Source of the DNA: Candidatus Woesearchaeota archaeon
GTDB lineage: Archaea > Nanobdellota > Nanobdellia > SCGC-AAA011-G17 > ARS1403
Assembly: GCA_016188065.1 (NCBI GenBank)
Contig: JACPIN010000010.1
Span: 32,224 to 96,223, forward strand
Direction: 5' to 3'
DNA length: 64,000 nucleotides
Part shown: piece by piece, positions 17,383 through 28,612 of the stretch
Numbering within the stretch: the first letter of the stretch is position 1
Layout of the letters: every line of letters begins with the position of its first letter
Translations under genes and position numbers: made by a program
Notes under the pieces: model-generated
The model's database searches: none
The model's input: the letters and a program-made list of their open reading frames with translations, nothing else
Told to the model about the DNA's origin: nothing

Positions 17383-20300
17383 ATGTCAGAAAAAAAAGAA
17401 ACTCAATTAAAAGTAATGGAGGCCCTGCAGGAGGAGGCATACAAAGGCATAGTCAGGATAGATAGCAATACAATGAATTTTCTCGGAGTCAGGCCAGGAG
17501 ATGTTATAGAAATTGAAGGTACAAGGGCTACTGTCGGTGTTGTTGACCGTGCCTATCCTTCTGATGTTGGTCAGTCAATAATCAGGATGGATGGTATTTT
17601 AAGAAGGAATGCAAAAACCGGTATTGGAGAGACAGTTAAGATCAGGCCGGCTGAAGTCAAGGAGGCAAAATCTATCGTGATTGCCCCGGCTCAAAAAGGA
17701 ATAATGGTTCAAGCCCATCCTGATGTTTTCAAGCGCGGTTTATTGGGAAGGGCAATGCTCAAAGGTGACATTGTTGCACTTGGAGGGACAAGAAGAAGGA
17801 GAAGGACAATGGCAGAGTCTCCTTTTTACGACGATATTTTTAATTTTGAAGACACATTATTTGATAACTTCGGTTTCTCTTCGTTGAAGTTTATAGTAGT
17901 TGATGCAGTTCCTAAGCAGCCGGTTATAATTACAGAGACAACTGAAATAAAGGTAAATTCGAAAGCAGTTGAAATTATAGAAGAGTCAATTCCAGAAGTT
18001 ACATACGAAGACATCGGGGGATTGAAAGAAGAAATTAAAAAGATAAGGGAGATGGTAGAACTTCCATTGCGTCATCCGGAAATTTTCAAAAGATTGGGAA
18101 TTGAGCCGCCAGCAGGAGTGTTATTGCATGGCCCTCCAGGATGCGGTAAAACTCTTCTTGCAAAAGCAGTCGCAAATGAATCTGACGCTCATTTTATTTT
18201 AGTAAATGGTCCTGAAATTATGAATAAATATTATGGGGAATGTGTTGCTAAAGATTCTCTGATAATCACTAATGGGGCAGGATTAACAACAATCGAAGAA
18301 GCCGTCAAAGAAAATAAATCCCATAAGATAGCAGCAATCAACATGGAAAATCAAAAATCTGAGCTCTTGTCGATTTCAGATAATTATGATAAAGGAATAC
18401 AAAAGACTTTGAAGATAGCAACACCACATGGATTTATAGAAGTAACTCCAACATCTAAATTATTAACCTTAAAAGATTTAGAGCCAACTTGGATTTTTGC
18501 TCAAGATCTTAAGCCAGAAGACAGGGTTGCTATTGCAAATGCATTGCCAGAAATAAAAGAATCAATACCTGAAATTTTGAATTTTATCGATGATAATGTC
18601 CTATTTTCAGGAGAGTGGATAAAAGATCTATTTAACTTGCATGGCCAAAATAAAAAAGTTGCAGAATTTTTGGGAATAACTCCTAAAAAAGTGAATGGCC
18701 ATAAATATAATGAATCTGCTCCAGCATGGATTATAAAAAGATTATACAAACTAGGTATAATAGATAGATTAAACCTAACAAGAAAGGGGTCAATACCTGT
18801 AAAAATTACTAAAGACCTGTTATATTTATTGGGATTACTATCCGGAGACGGGCATCTAAGGTATAATTACAAAGATAAAGGTGTATCTACAATATCCTTG
18901 ACAAATGCAGATCAAAATATTATTGATGAATATAAAAGAATTGTAAAAGAACTTTTCGAAATAGAGGATATTAAACCTGATGGAAACTATGGTTATTATT
19001 TTTCATCTCGACCAATTGGAAACATGCTGAAGAATTTAGGAATTCCAATTAGAAATAAATCTAAAACAATAACGGTGCCTGCATATATTGTTGGACTTCC
19101 AAAAAAGTATATTGCTTCATATCTGCAAGGTTTATTTGATACAGATGGTCACGTGCATAATGTTCCCGGAGGAATGCAAATCTCCTATTATACATCAAGT
19201 AAGCAGATGTTAAATGGAGTTAAATTATTGCTATTAAGATTGGGAATACAATCCACTTTCAGATTTAAGAAGGATGGAACATATGAATTAACAGTAAGCG
19301 ATAGAGAATCATTAAATAATTTTAAAGAACAAATAAGTTTTAACAACGTAAAAAGAAAAAAGAGTCTTGAAGTTGAATCTATAGTTAATTATTCAAAGCC
19401 GGTTTACAACAGAATCCCCCTAGCAAAATTCTTAAACAAAATTATAGAAAAACATAATTTATCAAAGAGAAAGCTTATCAGAGAAGGTTTGAATCCAAAT
19501 ATAGAAGCATTTTCAAGAGAACAAGTTGAGAAGTTTATTGCTCTCTTAAAACAATTAGGGGAAGACCCTGCAACGATAGAAAAAATAAGAATTTTGAAAG
19601 ATAATGACATCATATGGAGCCCAATCAAGATTATTGAAGAATCAGAAAACCATGTTTACGATTTTACGGTTCCAAAAAATCATAACTTCATAGCAAATGG
19701 GTTTGTTATTCATAATTCTGAAAAACGCATAAGACAGTTGTTCGAAGACGCAGAAAAAAATGCTCCCTCAATTATTTTTATTGACGAGATAGATGCAATA
19801 GCTCCAAAAAGAGAAGACGTGCATGGAGAACTAGAGAGAAGAGTTGTAGCCCAGTTATTATCAATGATGGATGGTTTGAAAAGCAGAGGAAAAGTTGTAG
19901 TTATCGCAGCAACTAACAGGCCGAATGCAATTGATCCTGCATTAAGAAGGCCGGGAAGGTTTGACAGGGAAATTCCAATCTCAGTCCCAAACAAGAAAGG
20001 CAGATTGAATATTCTAAAAATCCATACAAGAAACATGCCTATGTCGGAAGATGTCAAGCTCGAAAAGATATCAGAACTAACTCACGGCTTTGTTGGGGCG
20101 GATGTTTCAGCACTGGCAAAAGAAGCAGCAATGAACGTTCTTAGAAGATTGCTTCCAGAAATAAAGCTTCAGGAAAAAGAACCCATTCCAAAAGAAGTAT
20201 TGGAAAAATTAATTGTTACAAAAGAAGACTTTGATGAAGCCATGAAGATTGTAAGGCCGTCTGCAATGAGGGAGATTTTAGTAGAGATACCTAATGTAAA

Positions 20301-21144
20301 ATGGAGCAGAGTCGGCGGTTTAGAGTCGACAAAGCAGGAATTAAAAGAAGCTGTTGAATGGCCTCTGAAATACCCGAATGCATTCAAAAATTTAAGCATT
20401 AAGCCGCCTCGGGGAATCTTGCTGTATGGCCCTCCTGGATGTGGAAAGACTTTATTGGCAAAAGCAATTGCAAATGAATCACAGGCAAATTTTATATTGG
20501 TTAAAGGTCCAGAGCTGTTGAATAAATTTGTAGGAGAAAGCGAGAAGGGGGTAAGGAAAGTATTTGAAAAGGCAAGACAGCTAACGCCGGCAATAATTTT
20601 CTTTGATGAAATAGATTCATTAGTTCCTCGACGTGGAGGCTACGATAATTCAGGAGTTACTGAAAGAGTTGTCAACACTTTATTGTCTGAACTAGATGGC
20701 TTGGAGGAGTTAAATGATGTTATTGTTATAGCTGCAACTAACCGGCCAGATATGCTCGACCCTGCTTTATTAAGGCCGGGAAGATTTGACAGAATGATAT
20801 TGGTCACAGTTCCAGATGAAAAATCAAGGCTAGAAATTCTCAACATCAACACAAAAGACATGCCGCTCGCAACCGACATTGATCTTGCAAAGTTAGCAAA
20901 GGAAACCAAGTTCTATACAGGAGCAGATATAGAAAATGTTTGCAAAGAAGCAGGAATATTGGCATTGAGGGAGGATATCAAGGCAAGAGAAATTACTATG
21001 AAGCACTTTGAAGATGCATTAAAGAAAACAAGAGCGAGCGTGACAGAAGAAGATTTGGAAGCATACAAATTGCTGGAAGAAAGGTTTTTCAAATCAGCAA
21101 AAGGTGCAGCGATAAGAAAAGAAGTTCCGACATATTTCGGATGA
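17383..21144 (+). CDS. CDC48/VCP-family AAA ATPase containing an intein
   Basis: Double AAA modules [18 protein letters not shown] and [19 protein letters not shown]-domain [22 protein letters not shown]; intein in D1. Confidence 0.95.
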   Translation: MSEKKETQLKVMEALQEEAYKGIVRIDSNTMNFLGVRPGDVIEIEGTRATVGVVDRAYPSDVGQSIIRMDGILRRNAKTGIGETVKIRPAEVKEAKSIVIAPAQKGIMVQAHPDVFKRGLLGRAMLKGDIVALGGTRRRRRTMAESPFYDDIFNFEDTLFDNFGFSSLKFIVVDAVPKQPVIITETTEIKVNSKAVEIIEESIPEVTYEDIGGLKEEIKKIREMVELPLRHPEIFKRLGIEPPAGVLLHGPPGCGKTLLAKAVANESDAHFILVNGPEIMNKYYGECVAKDSLIITNGAGLTTIEEAVKENKSHKIAAINMENQKSELLSISDNYDKGIQKTLKIATPHGFIEVTPTSKLLTLKDLEPTWIFAQDLKPEDRVAIANALPEIKESIPEILNFIDDNVLFSGEWIKDLFNLHGQNKKVAEFLGITPKKVNGHKYNESAPAWIIKRLYKLGIIDRLNLTRKGSIPVKITKDLLYLLGLLSGDGHLRYNYKDKGVSTISLTNADQNIIDEYKRIVKELFEIEDIKPDGNYGYYFSSRPIGNMLKNLGIPIRNKSKTITVPAYIVGLPKKYIASYLQGLFDTDGHVHNVPGGMQISYYTSSKQMLNGVKLLLLRLGIQSTFRFKKDGTYELTVSDRESLNNFKEQISFNNVKRKKSLEVESIVNYSKPVYNRIPLAKFLNKIIEKHNLSKRKLIREGLNPNIEAFSREQVEKFIALLKQLGEDPATIEKIRILKDNDIIWSPIKIIEESENHVYDFTVPKNHNFIANGFVIHNSEKRIRQLFEDAEKNAPSIIFIDEIDAIAPKREDVHGELERRVVAQLLSMMDGLKSRGKVVVIAATNRPNAIDPALRRPGRFDREIPISVPNKKGRLNILKIHTRNMPMSEDVKLEKISELTHGFVGADVSALAKEAAMNVLRRLLPEIKLQEKEPIPKEVLEKLIVTKEDFDEAMKIVRPSAMREILVEIPNVKWSRVGGLESTKQELKEAVEWPLKYPNAFKNLSIKPPRGILLYGPPGCGKTLLAKAIANESQANFILVKGPELLNKFVGESEKGVRKVFEKARQLTPAIIFFDEIDSLVPRRGGYDNSGVTERVVNTLLSELDGLEELNDVIVIAATNRPDMLDPALLRPGRFDRMILVTVPDEKSRLEILNINTKDMPLATDIDLAKLAKETKFYTGADIENVCKEAGILALREDIKAREITMKHFEDALKKTRASVTEEDLEAYKLLEERFFKSAKGAAIRKEVPTYFG
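18241..19716 (+). other. Intein with LAGLIDADG endonuclease (492 aa) in CDC48 D1 at MNKYYGE/SEKRIR
   Basis: Begins [14 protein letters not shown], ends [13 protein letters not shown] followed by Ser; [11 protein letters not shown] and [11 protein letters not shown]. Confidence 0.95.
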
Positions 21145-21164
21145 GATTTCTAAAAGGAGACAAA

Positions 21165-21836
21165 ATGCAACAATCAAAAACTTTCTTATTCGAATATCAG
21201 AATCCAAGAACTGTAAAGTTAGCAGAGCTATTTCCATCTGGCTGTGGCGGTTTGGGAGCATTAAAAGAAATTTCTAGCGTAGAAAACCTTGCACAGGAAT
21301 TAAATACTTCTCCTGATCAAGAAGCATTTATTGTTGAGTCAGTAGAATGTTATGGGGACTTAAAAGAATCAGGATGGCCATTCCAAAGAAAAACTAACGG
21401 AGAACTCTCAGATCTTCTAGAAAAAATCAAAAAGTGGTTTGATATTCGGTTGTATCGAGAGCCAGAAAACTTGAATATTTTGGTCAATCAAAAACTTAAT
21501 ATAAACGGCGAAACTTATGCTCTGAAAGTAGAAAAAACTTCCTGCGTTGTTCAAGGAGAGTCAACAATTAGCATTATTCTTCACACAAAAGATTCTCTTT
21601 CTGATCATACGGCAAAAGGCTTTGATGCGACGGTAAGTACACAAGGGGTTCTATATTACATGACTAATTATCGAGGAGATGGAAGTTGCAGAGTAGTAAC
21701 AAGAGCAGATTTTGGAGATGTAATGAAACAATACAAACCGCACTTAGAGCAGATGGATAGAATATTAAAAGAGCACATGATTTTCGAAAACAGCCCATTC
21801 AATTTATCTTTAGAGCATAAGATTTATCAAGGTTAA
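21165..21836 (+). CDS. Hypothetical protein
   Basis: 224-aa ORF; start reassigned to ATG 21165. Confidence 0.4.
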   Translation: MQQSKTFLFEYQNPRTVKLAELFPSGCGGLGALKEISSVENLAQELNTSPDQEAFIVESVECYGDLKESGWPFQRKTNGELSDLLEKIKKWFDIRLYREPENLNILVNQKLNINGETYALKVEKTSCVVQGESTISIILHTKDSLSDHTAKGFDATVSTQGVLYYMTNYRGDGSCRVVTRADFGDVMKQYKPHLEQMDRILKEHMIFENSPFNLSLEHKIYQG

Positions 21837-21837
21837 A

Positions 21838-22254
21838 TCAATAAAACGAAATAAATCTTCTCTCGATAGCATGCTCAACAATATCTAAAATTCTAGTTTC
21901 AATAATTTTCAATCCTTTCTTTTTCCAATCTTTTTCACTTATTTCTTCTACAATATCTCTACTTACCCCTGGTCCTTTTTGACCTGCAAATGGTCTAAAC
22001 TTAATTCTAATCTTTTCACTTTTAGATTTCTTATCTCCTCCGTAAACTTCTACATCTTCTAAATATGCACCCACATTAATTGGGTCTTTGGAACCGCAAT
22101 TAAAAAGAATTTGAAATCCATCCTTTATATTTTTCACAGAAACACCGACAACTTTTCCACCATTCTTATTGATAAGTTTTGCAACATCTTTCTCTAGCTC
22201 TTTTCTTAACTTATCTTCAAATAAAGCAACAACCTCTCTTTTATCAACAACCAT
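21838..22254 (-). CDS. Hypothetical protein
   Basis: 138-aa ORF with normal composition. Confidence 0.4.
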   Translation of the reverse strand: MVVDKREVVALFEDKLRKELEKDVAKLINKNGGKVVGVSVKNIKDGFQILFNCGSKDPINVGAYLEDVEVYGGDKKSKSEKIRIKFRPFAGQKGPGVSRDIVEEISEKDWKKKGLKIIETRILDIVEHAIERRFISFY

Positions 22255-22305
22255 ACTATTAGTTAACTCTAAATTCTATAAAAGCTTTTCTATGATTTAG
22301 AATAT

Positions 22306-23187
22306 CTAAATCTGCGTCAGCACAATCGGCTTATCAGCAACGAAAACAGTATGCTCTGCCTGGCTTACTTTAGCCCTTTCATTTTCAACTAACTCCGGAT
22401 ATCTGTGAATTATTCCTTGCTGCTCCAAAATTCTAAATCCATTATTTATTTTAAAGGCATCAAACTTTCCATGCAGCCAGTCTTTTGAAAAAGGCAGCTC
22501 CCTGTAATTCTCATGAATATAATTTAGCAGTTCTTTTCCAGTCCTGACTTTTTTCAATTCCTGTATTTTGTATACTCCGCTTAATCTCCCTTCATTTACT
22601 TTCCCAACCCCGGTGGTTGCAAAAGGCTCGACAGCAAATACCTGCCCTTCCTCCAATTCAGCCCCGCTTTTATTGTCGTAATTAGGGATTATCATTCCAG
22701 CATGCAGGTTCCACTTCTCAACTTCATGCCCGCTTAAGTTTCTGATAGGATTAAAGCCGTAGCCGACGATAACCTCTTCAACAGCTTTTCCAATCTCTCT
22801 CAGCTTCACACCGGGTTTCATTAAACTTATTGCTTCTCTCAATGCATCCTCGCTGGCTTTTATTAATTCAAGATCATTATCCTCAGCAACATTAATACTC
22901 AATGCGTTGTCTCCTATGTATCCGTTGACATGAACACCGACATCCAGCTTGACTAAATCACCAGCCTTAAACTTTTCCTCACTATCACTTCCAGAATAGC
23001 AATGAGCAGCTTTGTTATTCAGAGAAATTTGCGCAGGAAAAGCCAATCTCCCGCCTTGCTTATAAATAAAATCTTCTGTTTTCCTTGTAACTTCCCTCAA
23101 TAGGGCATCTTCTTTAACTAATTTCTTGCCAAACTGCAGTGCCTCAGCAGCAATCTTTCCTGCCTTTTTATAATCTTGAAGACTCAT
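22306..23187 (-). CDS. map: Methionine aminopeptidase (type II)
   Basis: LAFPAQISLNNKAAHC, LVKLDVGVHVNGYIGDNALSINV, NLSGHEVEKWNLH, FAVEPFATTG. Confidence 0.95.
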   Translation of the reverse strand: MSLQDYKKAGKIAAEALQFGKKLVKEDALLREVTRKTEDFIYKQGGRLAFPAQISLNNKAAHCYSGSDSEEKFKAGDLVKLDVGVHVNGYIGDNALSINVAEDNDLELIKASEDALREAISLMKPGVKLREIGKAVEEVIVGYGFNPIRNLSGHEVEKWNLHAGMIIPNYDNKSGAELEEGQVFAVEPFATTGVGKVNEGRLSGVYKIQELKKVRTGKELLNYIHENYRELPFSKDWLHGKFDAFKINNGFRILEQQGIIHRYPELVENERAKVSQAEHTVFVADKPIVLTQI

Positions 23188-23239
23188 GAAAAATTTCCTT
23201 GCAACAATATATTTAAACCTATCTTTAGACTTTATTCTT

Positions 23240-25537
23240 ATGAAAGGTTTTGTTTTATATCCGACTTATAGAATACTCAATGGCAAACCGCACGTTTTAT
23301 TATTTGGCAAGCTCGAAAACGGCCAGTCATTTTTAACAATAAACTCATTCAGGCCTTATTTTTACATAGAAGAGTCTCATCTAAGAGCAATTCCAAAAGA
23401 ATATGATTACACAAAAACAGAGTACAAAAATTTCGGCAATGAAAAATTAATCAAAGTATTCACTGAGCTGCCTCAAGACGTTCCGAAATTAAGAGGGTAT
23501 CTGGAAGAAAGAAGCGTCGAGTGTTACGAAGCAGATGTTAGGTTTGCATATCGTTTCCTTATTGACAATAACATAAAGTCAGCAATAGAAATATCTGGAG
23601 AAGACTATGAGCAGAATGAATATGTAGACAGAATTTATCATGAGCCTGCAATAACTGCTGCATATCTGAAGCCAAGCTTAAAAGTATTTTCAATAGATAT
23701 AGAGACTTCAAAGAATGGAAAGAAGCTCTATTCAATTTCAATATTTTCAGAAAACTTTCAGAGATCATTAATCGTCAATAAGAAAAAAACTAAGAATGCA
23801 GTTACATTCAAAGATGAGGAATCGCTGCTGGAAAAATTTAAGGAAATAATTATCGAGGAAGATCCGGATGTGATAACGGGATGGAGCGTGATTGATTTCG
23901 ATTTGAAATTCCTGATGGAGAAGTTCAAGCAGCACAAAATTTCATTTGTTTTGGGTAGGACAGATCAGCAGTGCAAGTTAAAGATAGAGTCAGACTTTTT
24001 TAAGACTTCAAAATCAGATTTCCAGGGAAGGTTAGTGCTGGATGCAATTGGCATGTTAAAAGGCTCTTTTATTCAACTGGAAAATTACAAGCTCAGTACA
24101 GCAGCTTCACACTTCTTGAATCAGGACAAGCTTATAGATGACTACAACAAAGCAGAAGAGATCGAATCCCTCTATAAGAAAAATCCAGAAGCATTAATCG
24201 AATACAACTTGAAGGATGCCCAGCTGGTCCTGGAAATTATTAGAAAAACAAGGGTTTTGGATTTAGCAATCCACCGCTCGCTGCTGACAGGAATGCCGCT
24301 AGATAGAGTAAGTGCATCTATCGCTTCTTTCGACTCATTATACTTAAGAAGATTAAAGGAGAGAGGATATGTCGCTCCATCAGCAAGCTTCAAAAACAAA
24401 GAAACAAGAATAACTGGCGGGTATGTAATGGAGTCATTTCCAGGAATTTATGAGAACATAATTATTTTGGATTTTAAATCTCTATACCCTTCAATAATAA
24501 GGACTTTCAATATAGATCCTCTAACCTTTGTTGGAAAAAATCCAGGAAGAAATTTAATCGTCGCACCAAATAGGGCAGCATTTAAAAAAGAACCCGGGTT
24601 GCTGCCTGAGATTATAGCGGGGTTGATGGAAGAAAGGGAAAAAGTTAAGAGAGAAAAAGACGAGCTGACCTCTTATGCAATCAAAATTCTGCTAAATTCT
24701 ATGTTCGGGGTTATGGCAAATCCATCTTTTAGATTCTTCAATACAGACATGGCAAATGCGATTACACATTTCGGGCAATTTTTAATAAAGCTTACTGCAG
24801 AAGAAATGAAGAAGAGGGGATATGAAGTTATCTATTCCGACACCGACTCAATTTTTGTAAAATCTGGAATTGAAAAGTATGAAGATGCTGAAACAGAGGG
24901 AAGGAAAATTGCAGGAATTATGAATGCTTTCTTTGAAAAATATATAAGCAGCACATATGGAACGAAAAATCACTTAGAGCTGGAATTTGAAAAAGTTTAC
25001 AAGGTATTTTTGATGCCAAAAATCAGGAGCGCTGAAGCAGGAGCAAAGAAAAGATATGCAGGATTAAGAGTTATTAATGGAGAAGAAAAAATTGAATTCA
25101 CAGGAATGGAATCCAGAAGGAGAGACTGGACAGATCTCGCAAAGAAATTCCAGCATGAATTACTAAATAAGATTTTTCATAAGGAAGAAGTTTCAGTTTA
25201 CGTAAAATCTTTTATAGATGATGTCAGGAATGGAAAATATGACGACTTATTAGTATACAGGAAATCTATAAGGAAGAGCTTAGAAAAATACACGAAGACA
25301 ACACCCCCTCATGTCAAGGCAGCAAGGAAATTAAAAAAGGTTGGAAGTAGCGTGATAGAATATGTAATCACGGAAGACGGTCCAGAGCCAATTCAAAATA
25401 AAAAACATAAGATAGACTATAACCATTATATCAATAAGCAGCTAAAGCCGATAGCAGATTCAATCTTAATTTTCTACAATAAGAAGTTTGACGATCTAAT
25501 CAAAGGAAGCAGGCAAGTATCTTTATTTAATTTCTAA
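23240..25537 (+). CDS. polB: Family B DNA polymerase (intein-free)
   Basis: FSIDIETS exonuclease I, LDFKSLYPSIIRTFNI, KILLNSMFGVMANP, YSDTDSIFVK; C-terminal QVSLFNF PIP-like. Confidence 0.95.
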   Translation: MKGFVLYPTYRILNGKPHVLLFGKLENGQSFLTINSFRPYFYIEESHLRAIPKEYDYTKTEYKNFGNEKLIKVFTELPQDVPKLRGYLEERSVECYEADVRFAYRFLIDNNIKSAIEISGEDYEQNEYVDRIYHEPAITAAYLKPSLKVFSIDIETSKNGKKLYSISIFSENFQRSLIVNKKKTKNAVTFKDEESLLEKFKEIIIEEDPDVITGWSVIDFDLKFLMEKFKQHKISFVLGRTDQQCKLKIESDFFKTSKSDFQGRLVLDAIGMLKGSFIQLENYKLSTAASHFLNQDKLIDDYNKAEEIESLYKKNPEALIEYNLKDAQLVLEIIRKTRVLDLAIHRSLLTGMPLDRVSASIASFDSLYLRRLKERGYVAPSASFKNKETRITGGYVMESFPGIYENIIILDFKSLYPSIIRTFNIDPLTFVGKNPGRNLIVAPNRAAFKKEPGLLPEIIAGLMEEREKVKREKDELTSYAIKILLNSMFGVMANPSFRFFNTDMANAITHFGQFLIKLTAEEMKKRGYEVIYSDTDSIFVKSGIEKYEDAETEGRKIAGIMNAFFEKYISSTYGTKNHLELEFEKVYKVFLMPKIRSAEAGAKKRYAGLRVINGEEKIEFTGMESRRRDWTDLAKKFQHELLNKIFHKEEVSVYVKSFIDDVRNGKYDDLLVYRKSIRKSLEKYTKTTPPHVKAARKLKKVGSSVIEYVITEDGPEPIQNKKHKIDYNHYINKQLKPIADSILIFYNKKFDDLIKGSRQVSLFNF

Positions 25538-26190
25538 TAAAAATCCAAGACGTTTTTTATTTTAGGCAGGCTGCATTCATCAGGCCTGAATAAATAGCAG
25601 TCATTCAGATCAAAGTATCCGCATCTAAATTTTTCAATTGGTATCTTAGTTCTCTTGCTCAGCATTAGGGCATAAAAATAAACCTGCGTTGCAGCAAATT
25701 TTTCCATATGTGCATTAGGCTTGTAGTCAAGAACCCAGATTTTGTTATCTTCAACTCTCAGTAAATCTATGTGTCCTGTTAGAGGATCATTTGTCCTAAA
25801 AAGGCTCTGGTAAAACTCAGCTTCTTCAGGCTCAAGCCACAACGGAATTTCAGTAGCAATGGTTTTATCATCGTTTTCCAGCATAAAAACCTGTACTTGG
25901 GAATGAGCAGTATTATATCTTTCATTGTTCTTCTCCAAACCAAGTTTAGTCCAATCGCACAAATCATGATGTTTTGCATGTTTAATATTTAGATTATCAA
26001 GCCTGAATTTTAATGCAGAACCCCTCGGTCCAATCTGAAAATAATCATGAGGGCACTGCTCAAACATATCTTCAAGGTATTTTCTCAACGGGGATAGAAA
26101 ATCTTTGCACAATTCATTTATTTTTAAGGCATGAATCCTATAATGATATCGCCCACCTTTATGGTCAAAACTAGTATGCCTTATCACCAC
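25534..26190 (-). CDS. RecB/Cas4-like PD-(D/E)XK nuclease domain protein
   Basis: LTGHIDLLRVEDNKIWVLDYKPNAHMEKFAATQVYFYALML. Confidence 0.65.
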   Translation of the reverse strand: MVIRHTSFDHKGGRYHYRIHALKINELCKDFLSPLRKYLEDMFEQCPHDYFQIGPRGSALKFRLDNLNIKHAKHHDLCDWTKLGLEKNNERYNTAHSQVQVFMLENDDKTIATEIPLWLEPEEAEFYQSLFRTNDPLTGHIDLLRVEDNKIWVLDYKPNAHMEKFAATQVYFYALMLSKRTKIPIEKFRCGYFDLNDCYLFRPDECSLPKIKNVLDFY

Positions 26191-26275
26191 TTTTTATAAT
26201 CACCTACCCCTGAAAAAATATTTTTGCATATAAATCTTTGCATAAATTTAAAAATAATCTTATCATTAGGATTTT

Positions 26276-27292
26276 ATGGGCGTTAAATTACCAGGAATCC
26301 TTCCAGTAAAAACCATAAGTTGGGATGATCTGAAGAATAAAAAAATAGGGGTAGATGCTTCAAACACTCTTTATCAATTCCTCAGCTCAATAAGGCAGAA
26401 AGATGGCACACCATTAATGGATTCAGCTGGAAGGATAACTTCACATCTCTCAGGGATATTTCATCGTAATTTGAATTTGATGCAGAAAGGGATTTATCTT
26501 TGCTATATTTTCGACGGAAAACCTCCGGAATTGAAGTACCAGACACAAAAAGAAAGAAGAGAGAGAAAGGAAAAAGCATTCGAAAAATATAAGGAAGCCA
26601 AAGATGAAGAAGACTTGGAATCAATGCACAAATATTCAAAACAGGTCACTTATCTGAATAATGAAATGGTCGAAGAGTCTAAAGAATTATTAAGGGCTAT
26701 GGGCCTGCCAGTGATACAAAGCCCAAGTGAAAGCGATGCCCAAGGATCTTTCATGTCAGAGAGAGGAGACATATATGCCTTTGCAACTAGTGATGCAGAT
26801 GCGTTAATGCATAGCTGTCCAAGAACTATTCCGAATCTAACTTTATCACAAACAAGAAAATTACCAGGAGGAAAATTTGTTTATATCCAGCCGCAGATAA
26901 TTGAGCTTGAAGACGTTCTTTCGCATTTAGGGATTAATCAAGACCAATTGATTGTTATGGGAATATTAACAGGAACAGACTACAATCCAAAAGGAGTTCC
27001 CGGTATAGGTCCTAAGAAAGCTCTTAATTTAGTAAAACAATTCAAGAAATTCGACAAATTATTTTCAGAACTTAATCCTGATTTCGATTGGAAAAAAATC
27101 TATGCAATCTTCAAGTCAATGCCGGTAATGAAGAATTATCAATTAAAATGGAATCCTCTCGATGAGAAAAAAATAAAAGAAATTTTAGTTGAAAAACATG
27201 ATTTTTCAGAGGAAAGGATAAATAATTTACTAAAGAAATATAGTGAAAATAAAGAAGAAAATAAACAAAAAGGTTTAAGTGATTTTATTTAG
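26276..27292 (+). CDS. fen: Flap endonuclease 1
   Basis: GVKLPGILP, IGVDASNTLYQFLSSIR, CYIFDGKPPELK, SPSESDAQ, GTDYNPKGVPGIGPKKAL; C-terminal QKGLSDFI. Confidence 0.95.
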   Translation: MGVKLPGILPVKTISWDDLKNKKIGVDASNTLYQFLSSIRQKDGTPLMDSAGRITSHLSGIFHRNLNLMQKGIYLCYIFDGKPPELKYQTQKERRERKEKAFEKYKEAKDEEDLESMHKYSKQVTYLNNEMVEESKELLRAMGLPVIQSPSESDAQGSFMSERGDIYAFATSDADALMHSCPRTIPNLTLSQTRKLPGGKFVYIQPQIIELEDVLSHLGINQDQLIVMGILTGTDYNPKGVPGIGPKKALNLVKQFKKFDKLFSELNPDFDWKKIYAIFKSMPVMKNYQLKWNPLDEKKIKEILVEKHDFSEERINNLLKKYSENKEENKQKGLSDFI

Positions 27293-27686
27293 CATATTTC
27301 AAAACAGTAGCTCTGATTCCTTCAAGTACTTTTCTTATCCCGCTTAATTTTTTCTGGAAGTCTTTAAGGTGGTTATAATTAGCATGCTTGGCTACTTTAT
27401 TGCTAAAATCTTTCATGTCAGTAGTCCTGATTGTTCTAACCCAGGCTAATCCCCTCATCTCTTTGCCAGCCGATTTCATTTTTCTTTCAAGATCATCGAT
27501 CTCTTTCTCTAACTTTCTAGCCCCGCCCTTGTTGCTTTCTTTCAATTTAGCAGCAAATACTTTCATAGGGCCAGTAACCCTCACCGCATTATTTATGATA
27601 TCAAAAGATCCAAAATTTCTCATAAGCATAAATCCAACGACATTTGGATTGTTTACAACATCCTTATCAAAAATTTTAGTTACCAT
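27285..27686 (-). CDS. Hypothetical protein
   Basis: 133-aa ORF, part of a three-gene minus-strand run. Confidence 0.45.
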   Translation of the reverse strand: MVTKIFDKDVVNNPNVVGFMLMRNFGSFDIINNAVRVTGPMKVFAAKLKESNKGGARKLEKEIDDLERKMKSAGKEMRGLAWVRTIRTTDMKDFSNKVAKHANYNHLKDFQKKLSGIRKVLEGIRATVLKYAK

Positions 27687-28576
27687 TAAATCAAATCCTC
27701 CAATTCGTCTAAAACATTTCTTGCAAGAGGTCTTAGTTCATCTCCAACATCTTCTCTTGCTTCTCTTTGTCCTCTTTCTCTTTCATCTCTCTGACCAGCA
27801 GCTTCCCAAGCAGCCTGACCTACTCCGCTAAGCGCACGAACAAGTTCAACAATAAACATAATGAGTGCAAAGATAAATACAATTAAAACAACCCAATCAG
27901 TAATATTCCTGAATGCTCCTGAAGGGAGGGCATTAGAGATCATGTCTTCTATTTCTGAAATAATAATAAATGCTAGGAAGTAGCCAAGCGCTTTTAATCC
28001 ATGGCCTGCTCTGCTATCTACTTCTCTAGTAAATAACCAATATAATCCACCTATTAAAATCAAAACTGCACCAGCAACAGAAATAAATCCAGGAATGAAC
28101 TGTATGATATAAAGATTAATAATCGAATCTGGAAGCAAAGCAGCACCTAAAAATGCTAGTATCCCTGCGATAATGCTCCCTTTACCGCCAAAACGATTTC
28201 TCATTCCAGCAGCATATGATAGTAGGACATAGAAGGCAACTACTAAAAGCAATTTTATAAATAAAATATTTGGAGTTGGAGCTAAGAGATCAAAAAATGG
28301 TTTGCCAAATCCTTCAGTAAGCAAGGAGATTACCAAAGTAATCTTTTGATTTAAATCTTGAGGGCCAATAGCAGCTCCAGTAATCGCATTCAAATTATCG
28401 CTATTTGTACTGAATGCAACAATCCCCATGAATACAAGTAAAGCAATAAGCAAAGTTTTCTCTGTTAAAGGAATTTCTTTCATAGAAAAATTTTTGCTGA
28501 AGGGATTCGGAATATTTTGTCCAATTTTAAATTTATTACCCTTAGAATTTCTACTTAGCACCCTCTTTTTTGCCAT
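27686..28576 (-). CDS. Polytopic membrane protein
   Basis: Multiple TM segments, hydrophilic C-terminus. Confidence 0.6.
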   Translation of the reverse strand: MAKKRVLSRNSKGNKFKIGQNIPNPFSKNFSMKEIPLTEKTLLIALLVFMGIVAFSTNSDNLNAITGAAIGPQDLNQKITLVISLLTEGFGKPFFDLLAPTPNILFIKLLLVVAFYVLLSYAAGMRNRFGGKGSIIAGILAFLGAALLPDSIINLYIIQFIPGFISVAGAVLILIGGLYWLFTREVDSRAGHGLKALGYFLAFIIISEIEDMISNALPSGAFRNITDWVVLIVFIFALIMFIVELVRALSGVGQAAWEAAGQRDERERGQREAREDVGDELRPLARNVLDELEDLI

Positions 28577-28612
28577 TGCTACTCTAAAACCTCCATTTAT
28601 TTATAAACTTTA

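Noticed and set aside
18241-19716. Inteins considered as possible intron or frameshift insertions
   Set aside because: Both are in-frame with Cys1, terminal HN and Ser+1 and conserved splicing blocks, so protein splicing is the better explanation
25534-26190. Possible Cas4 indicating a CRISPR-Cas locus
   Set aside because: No CRISPR array or other cas genes were seen; the RecB-like domain alone is not specific
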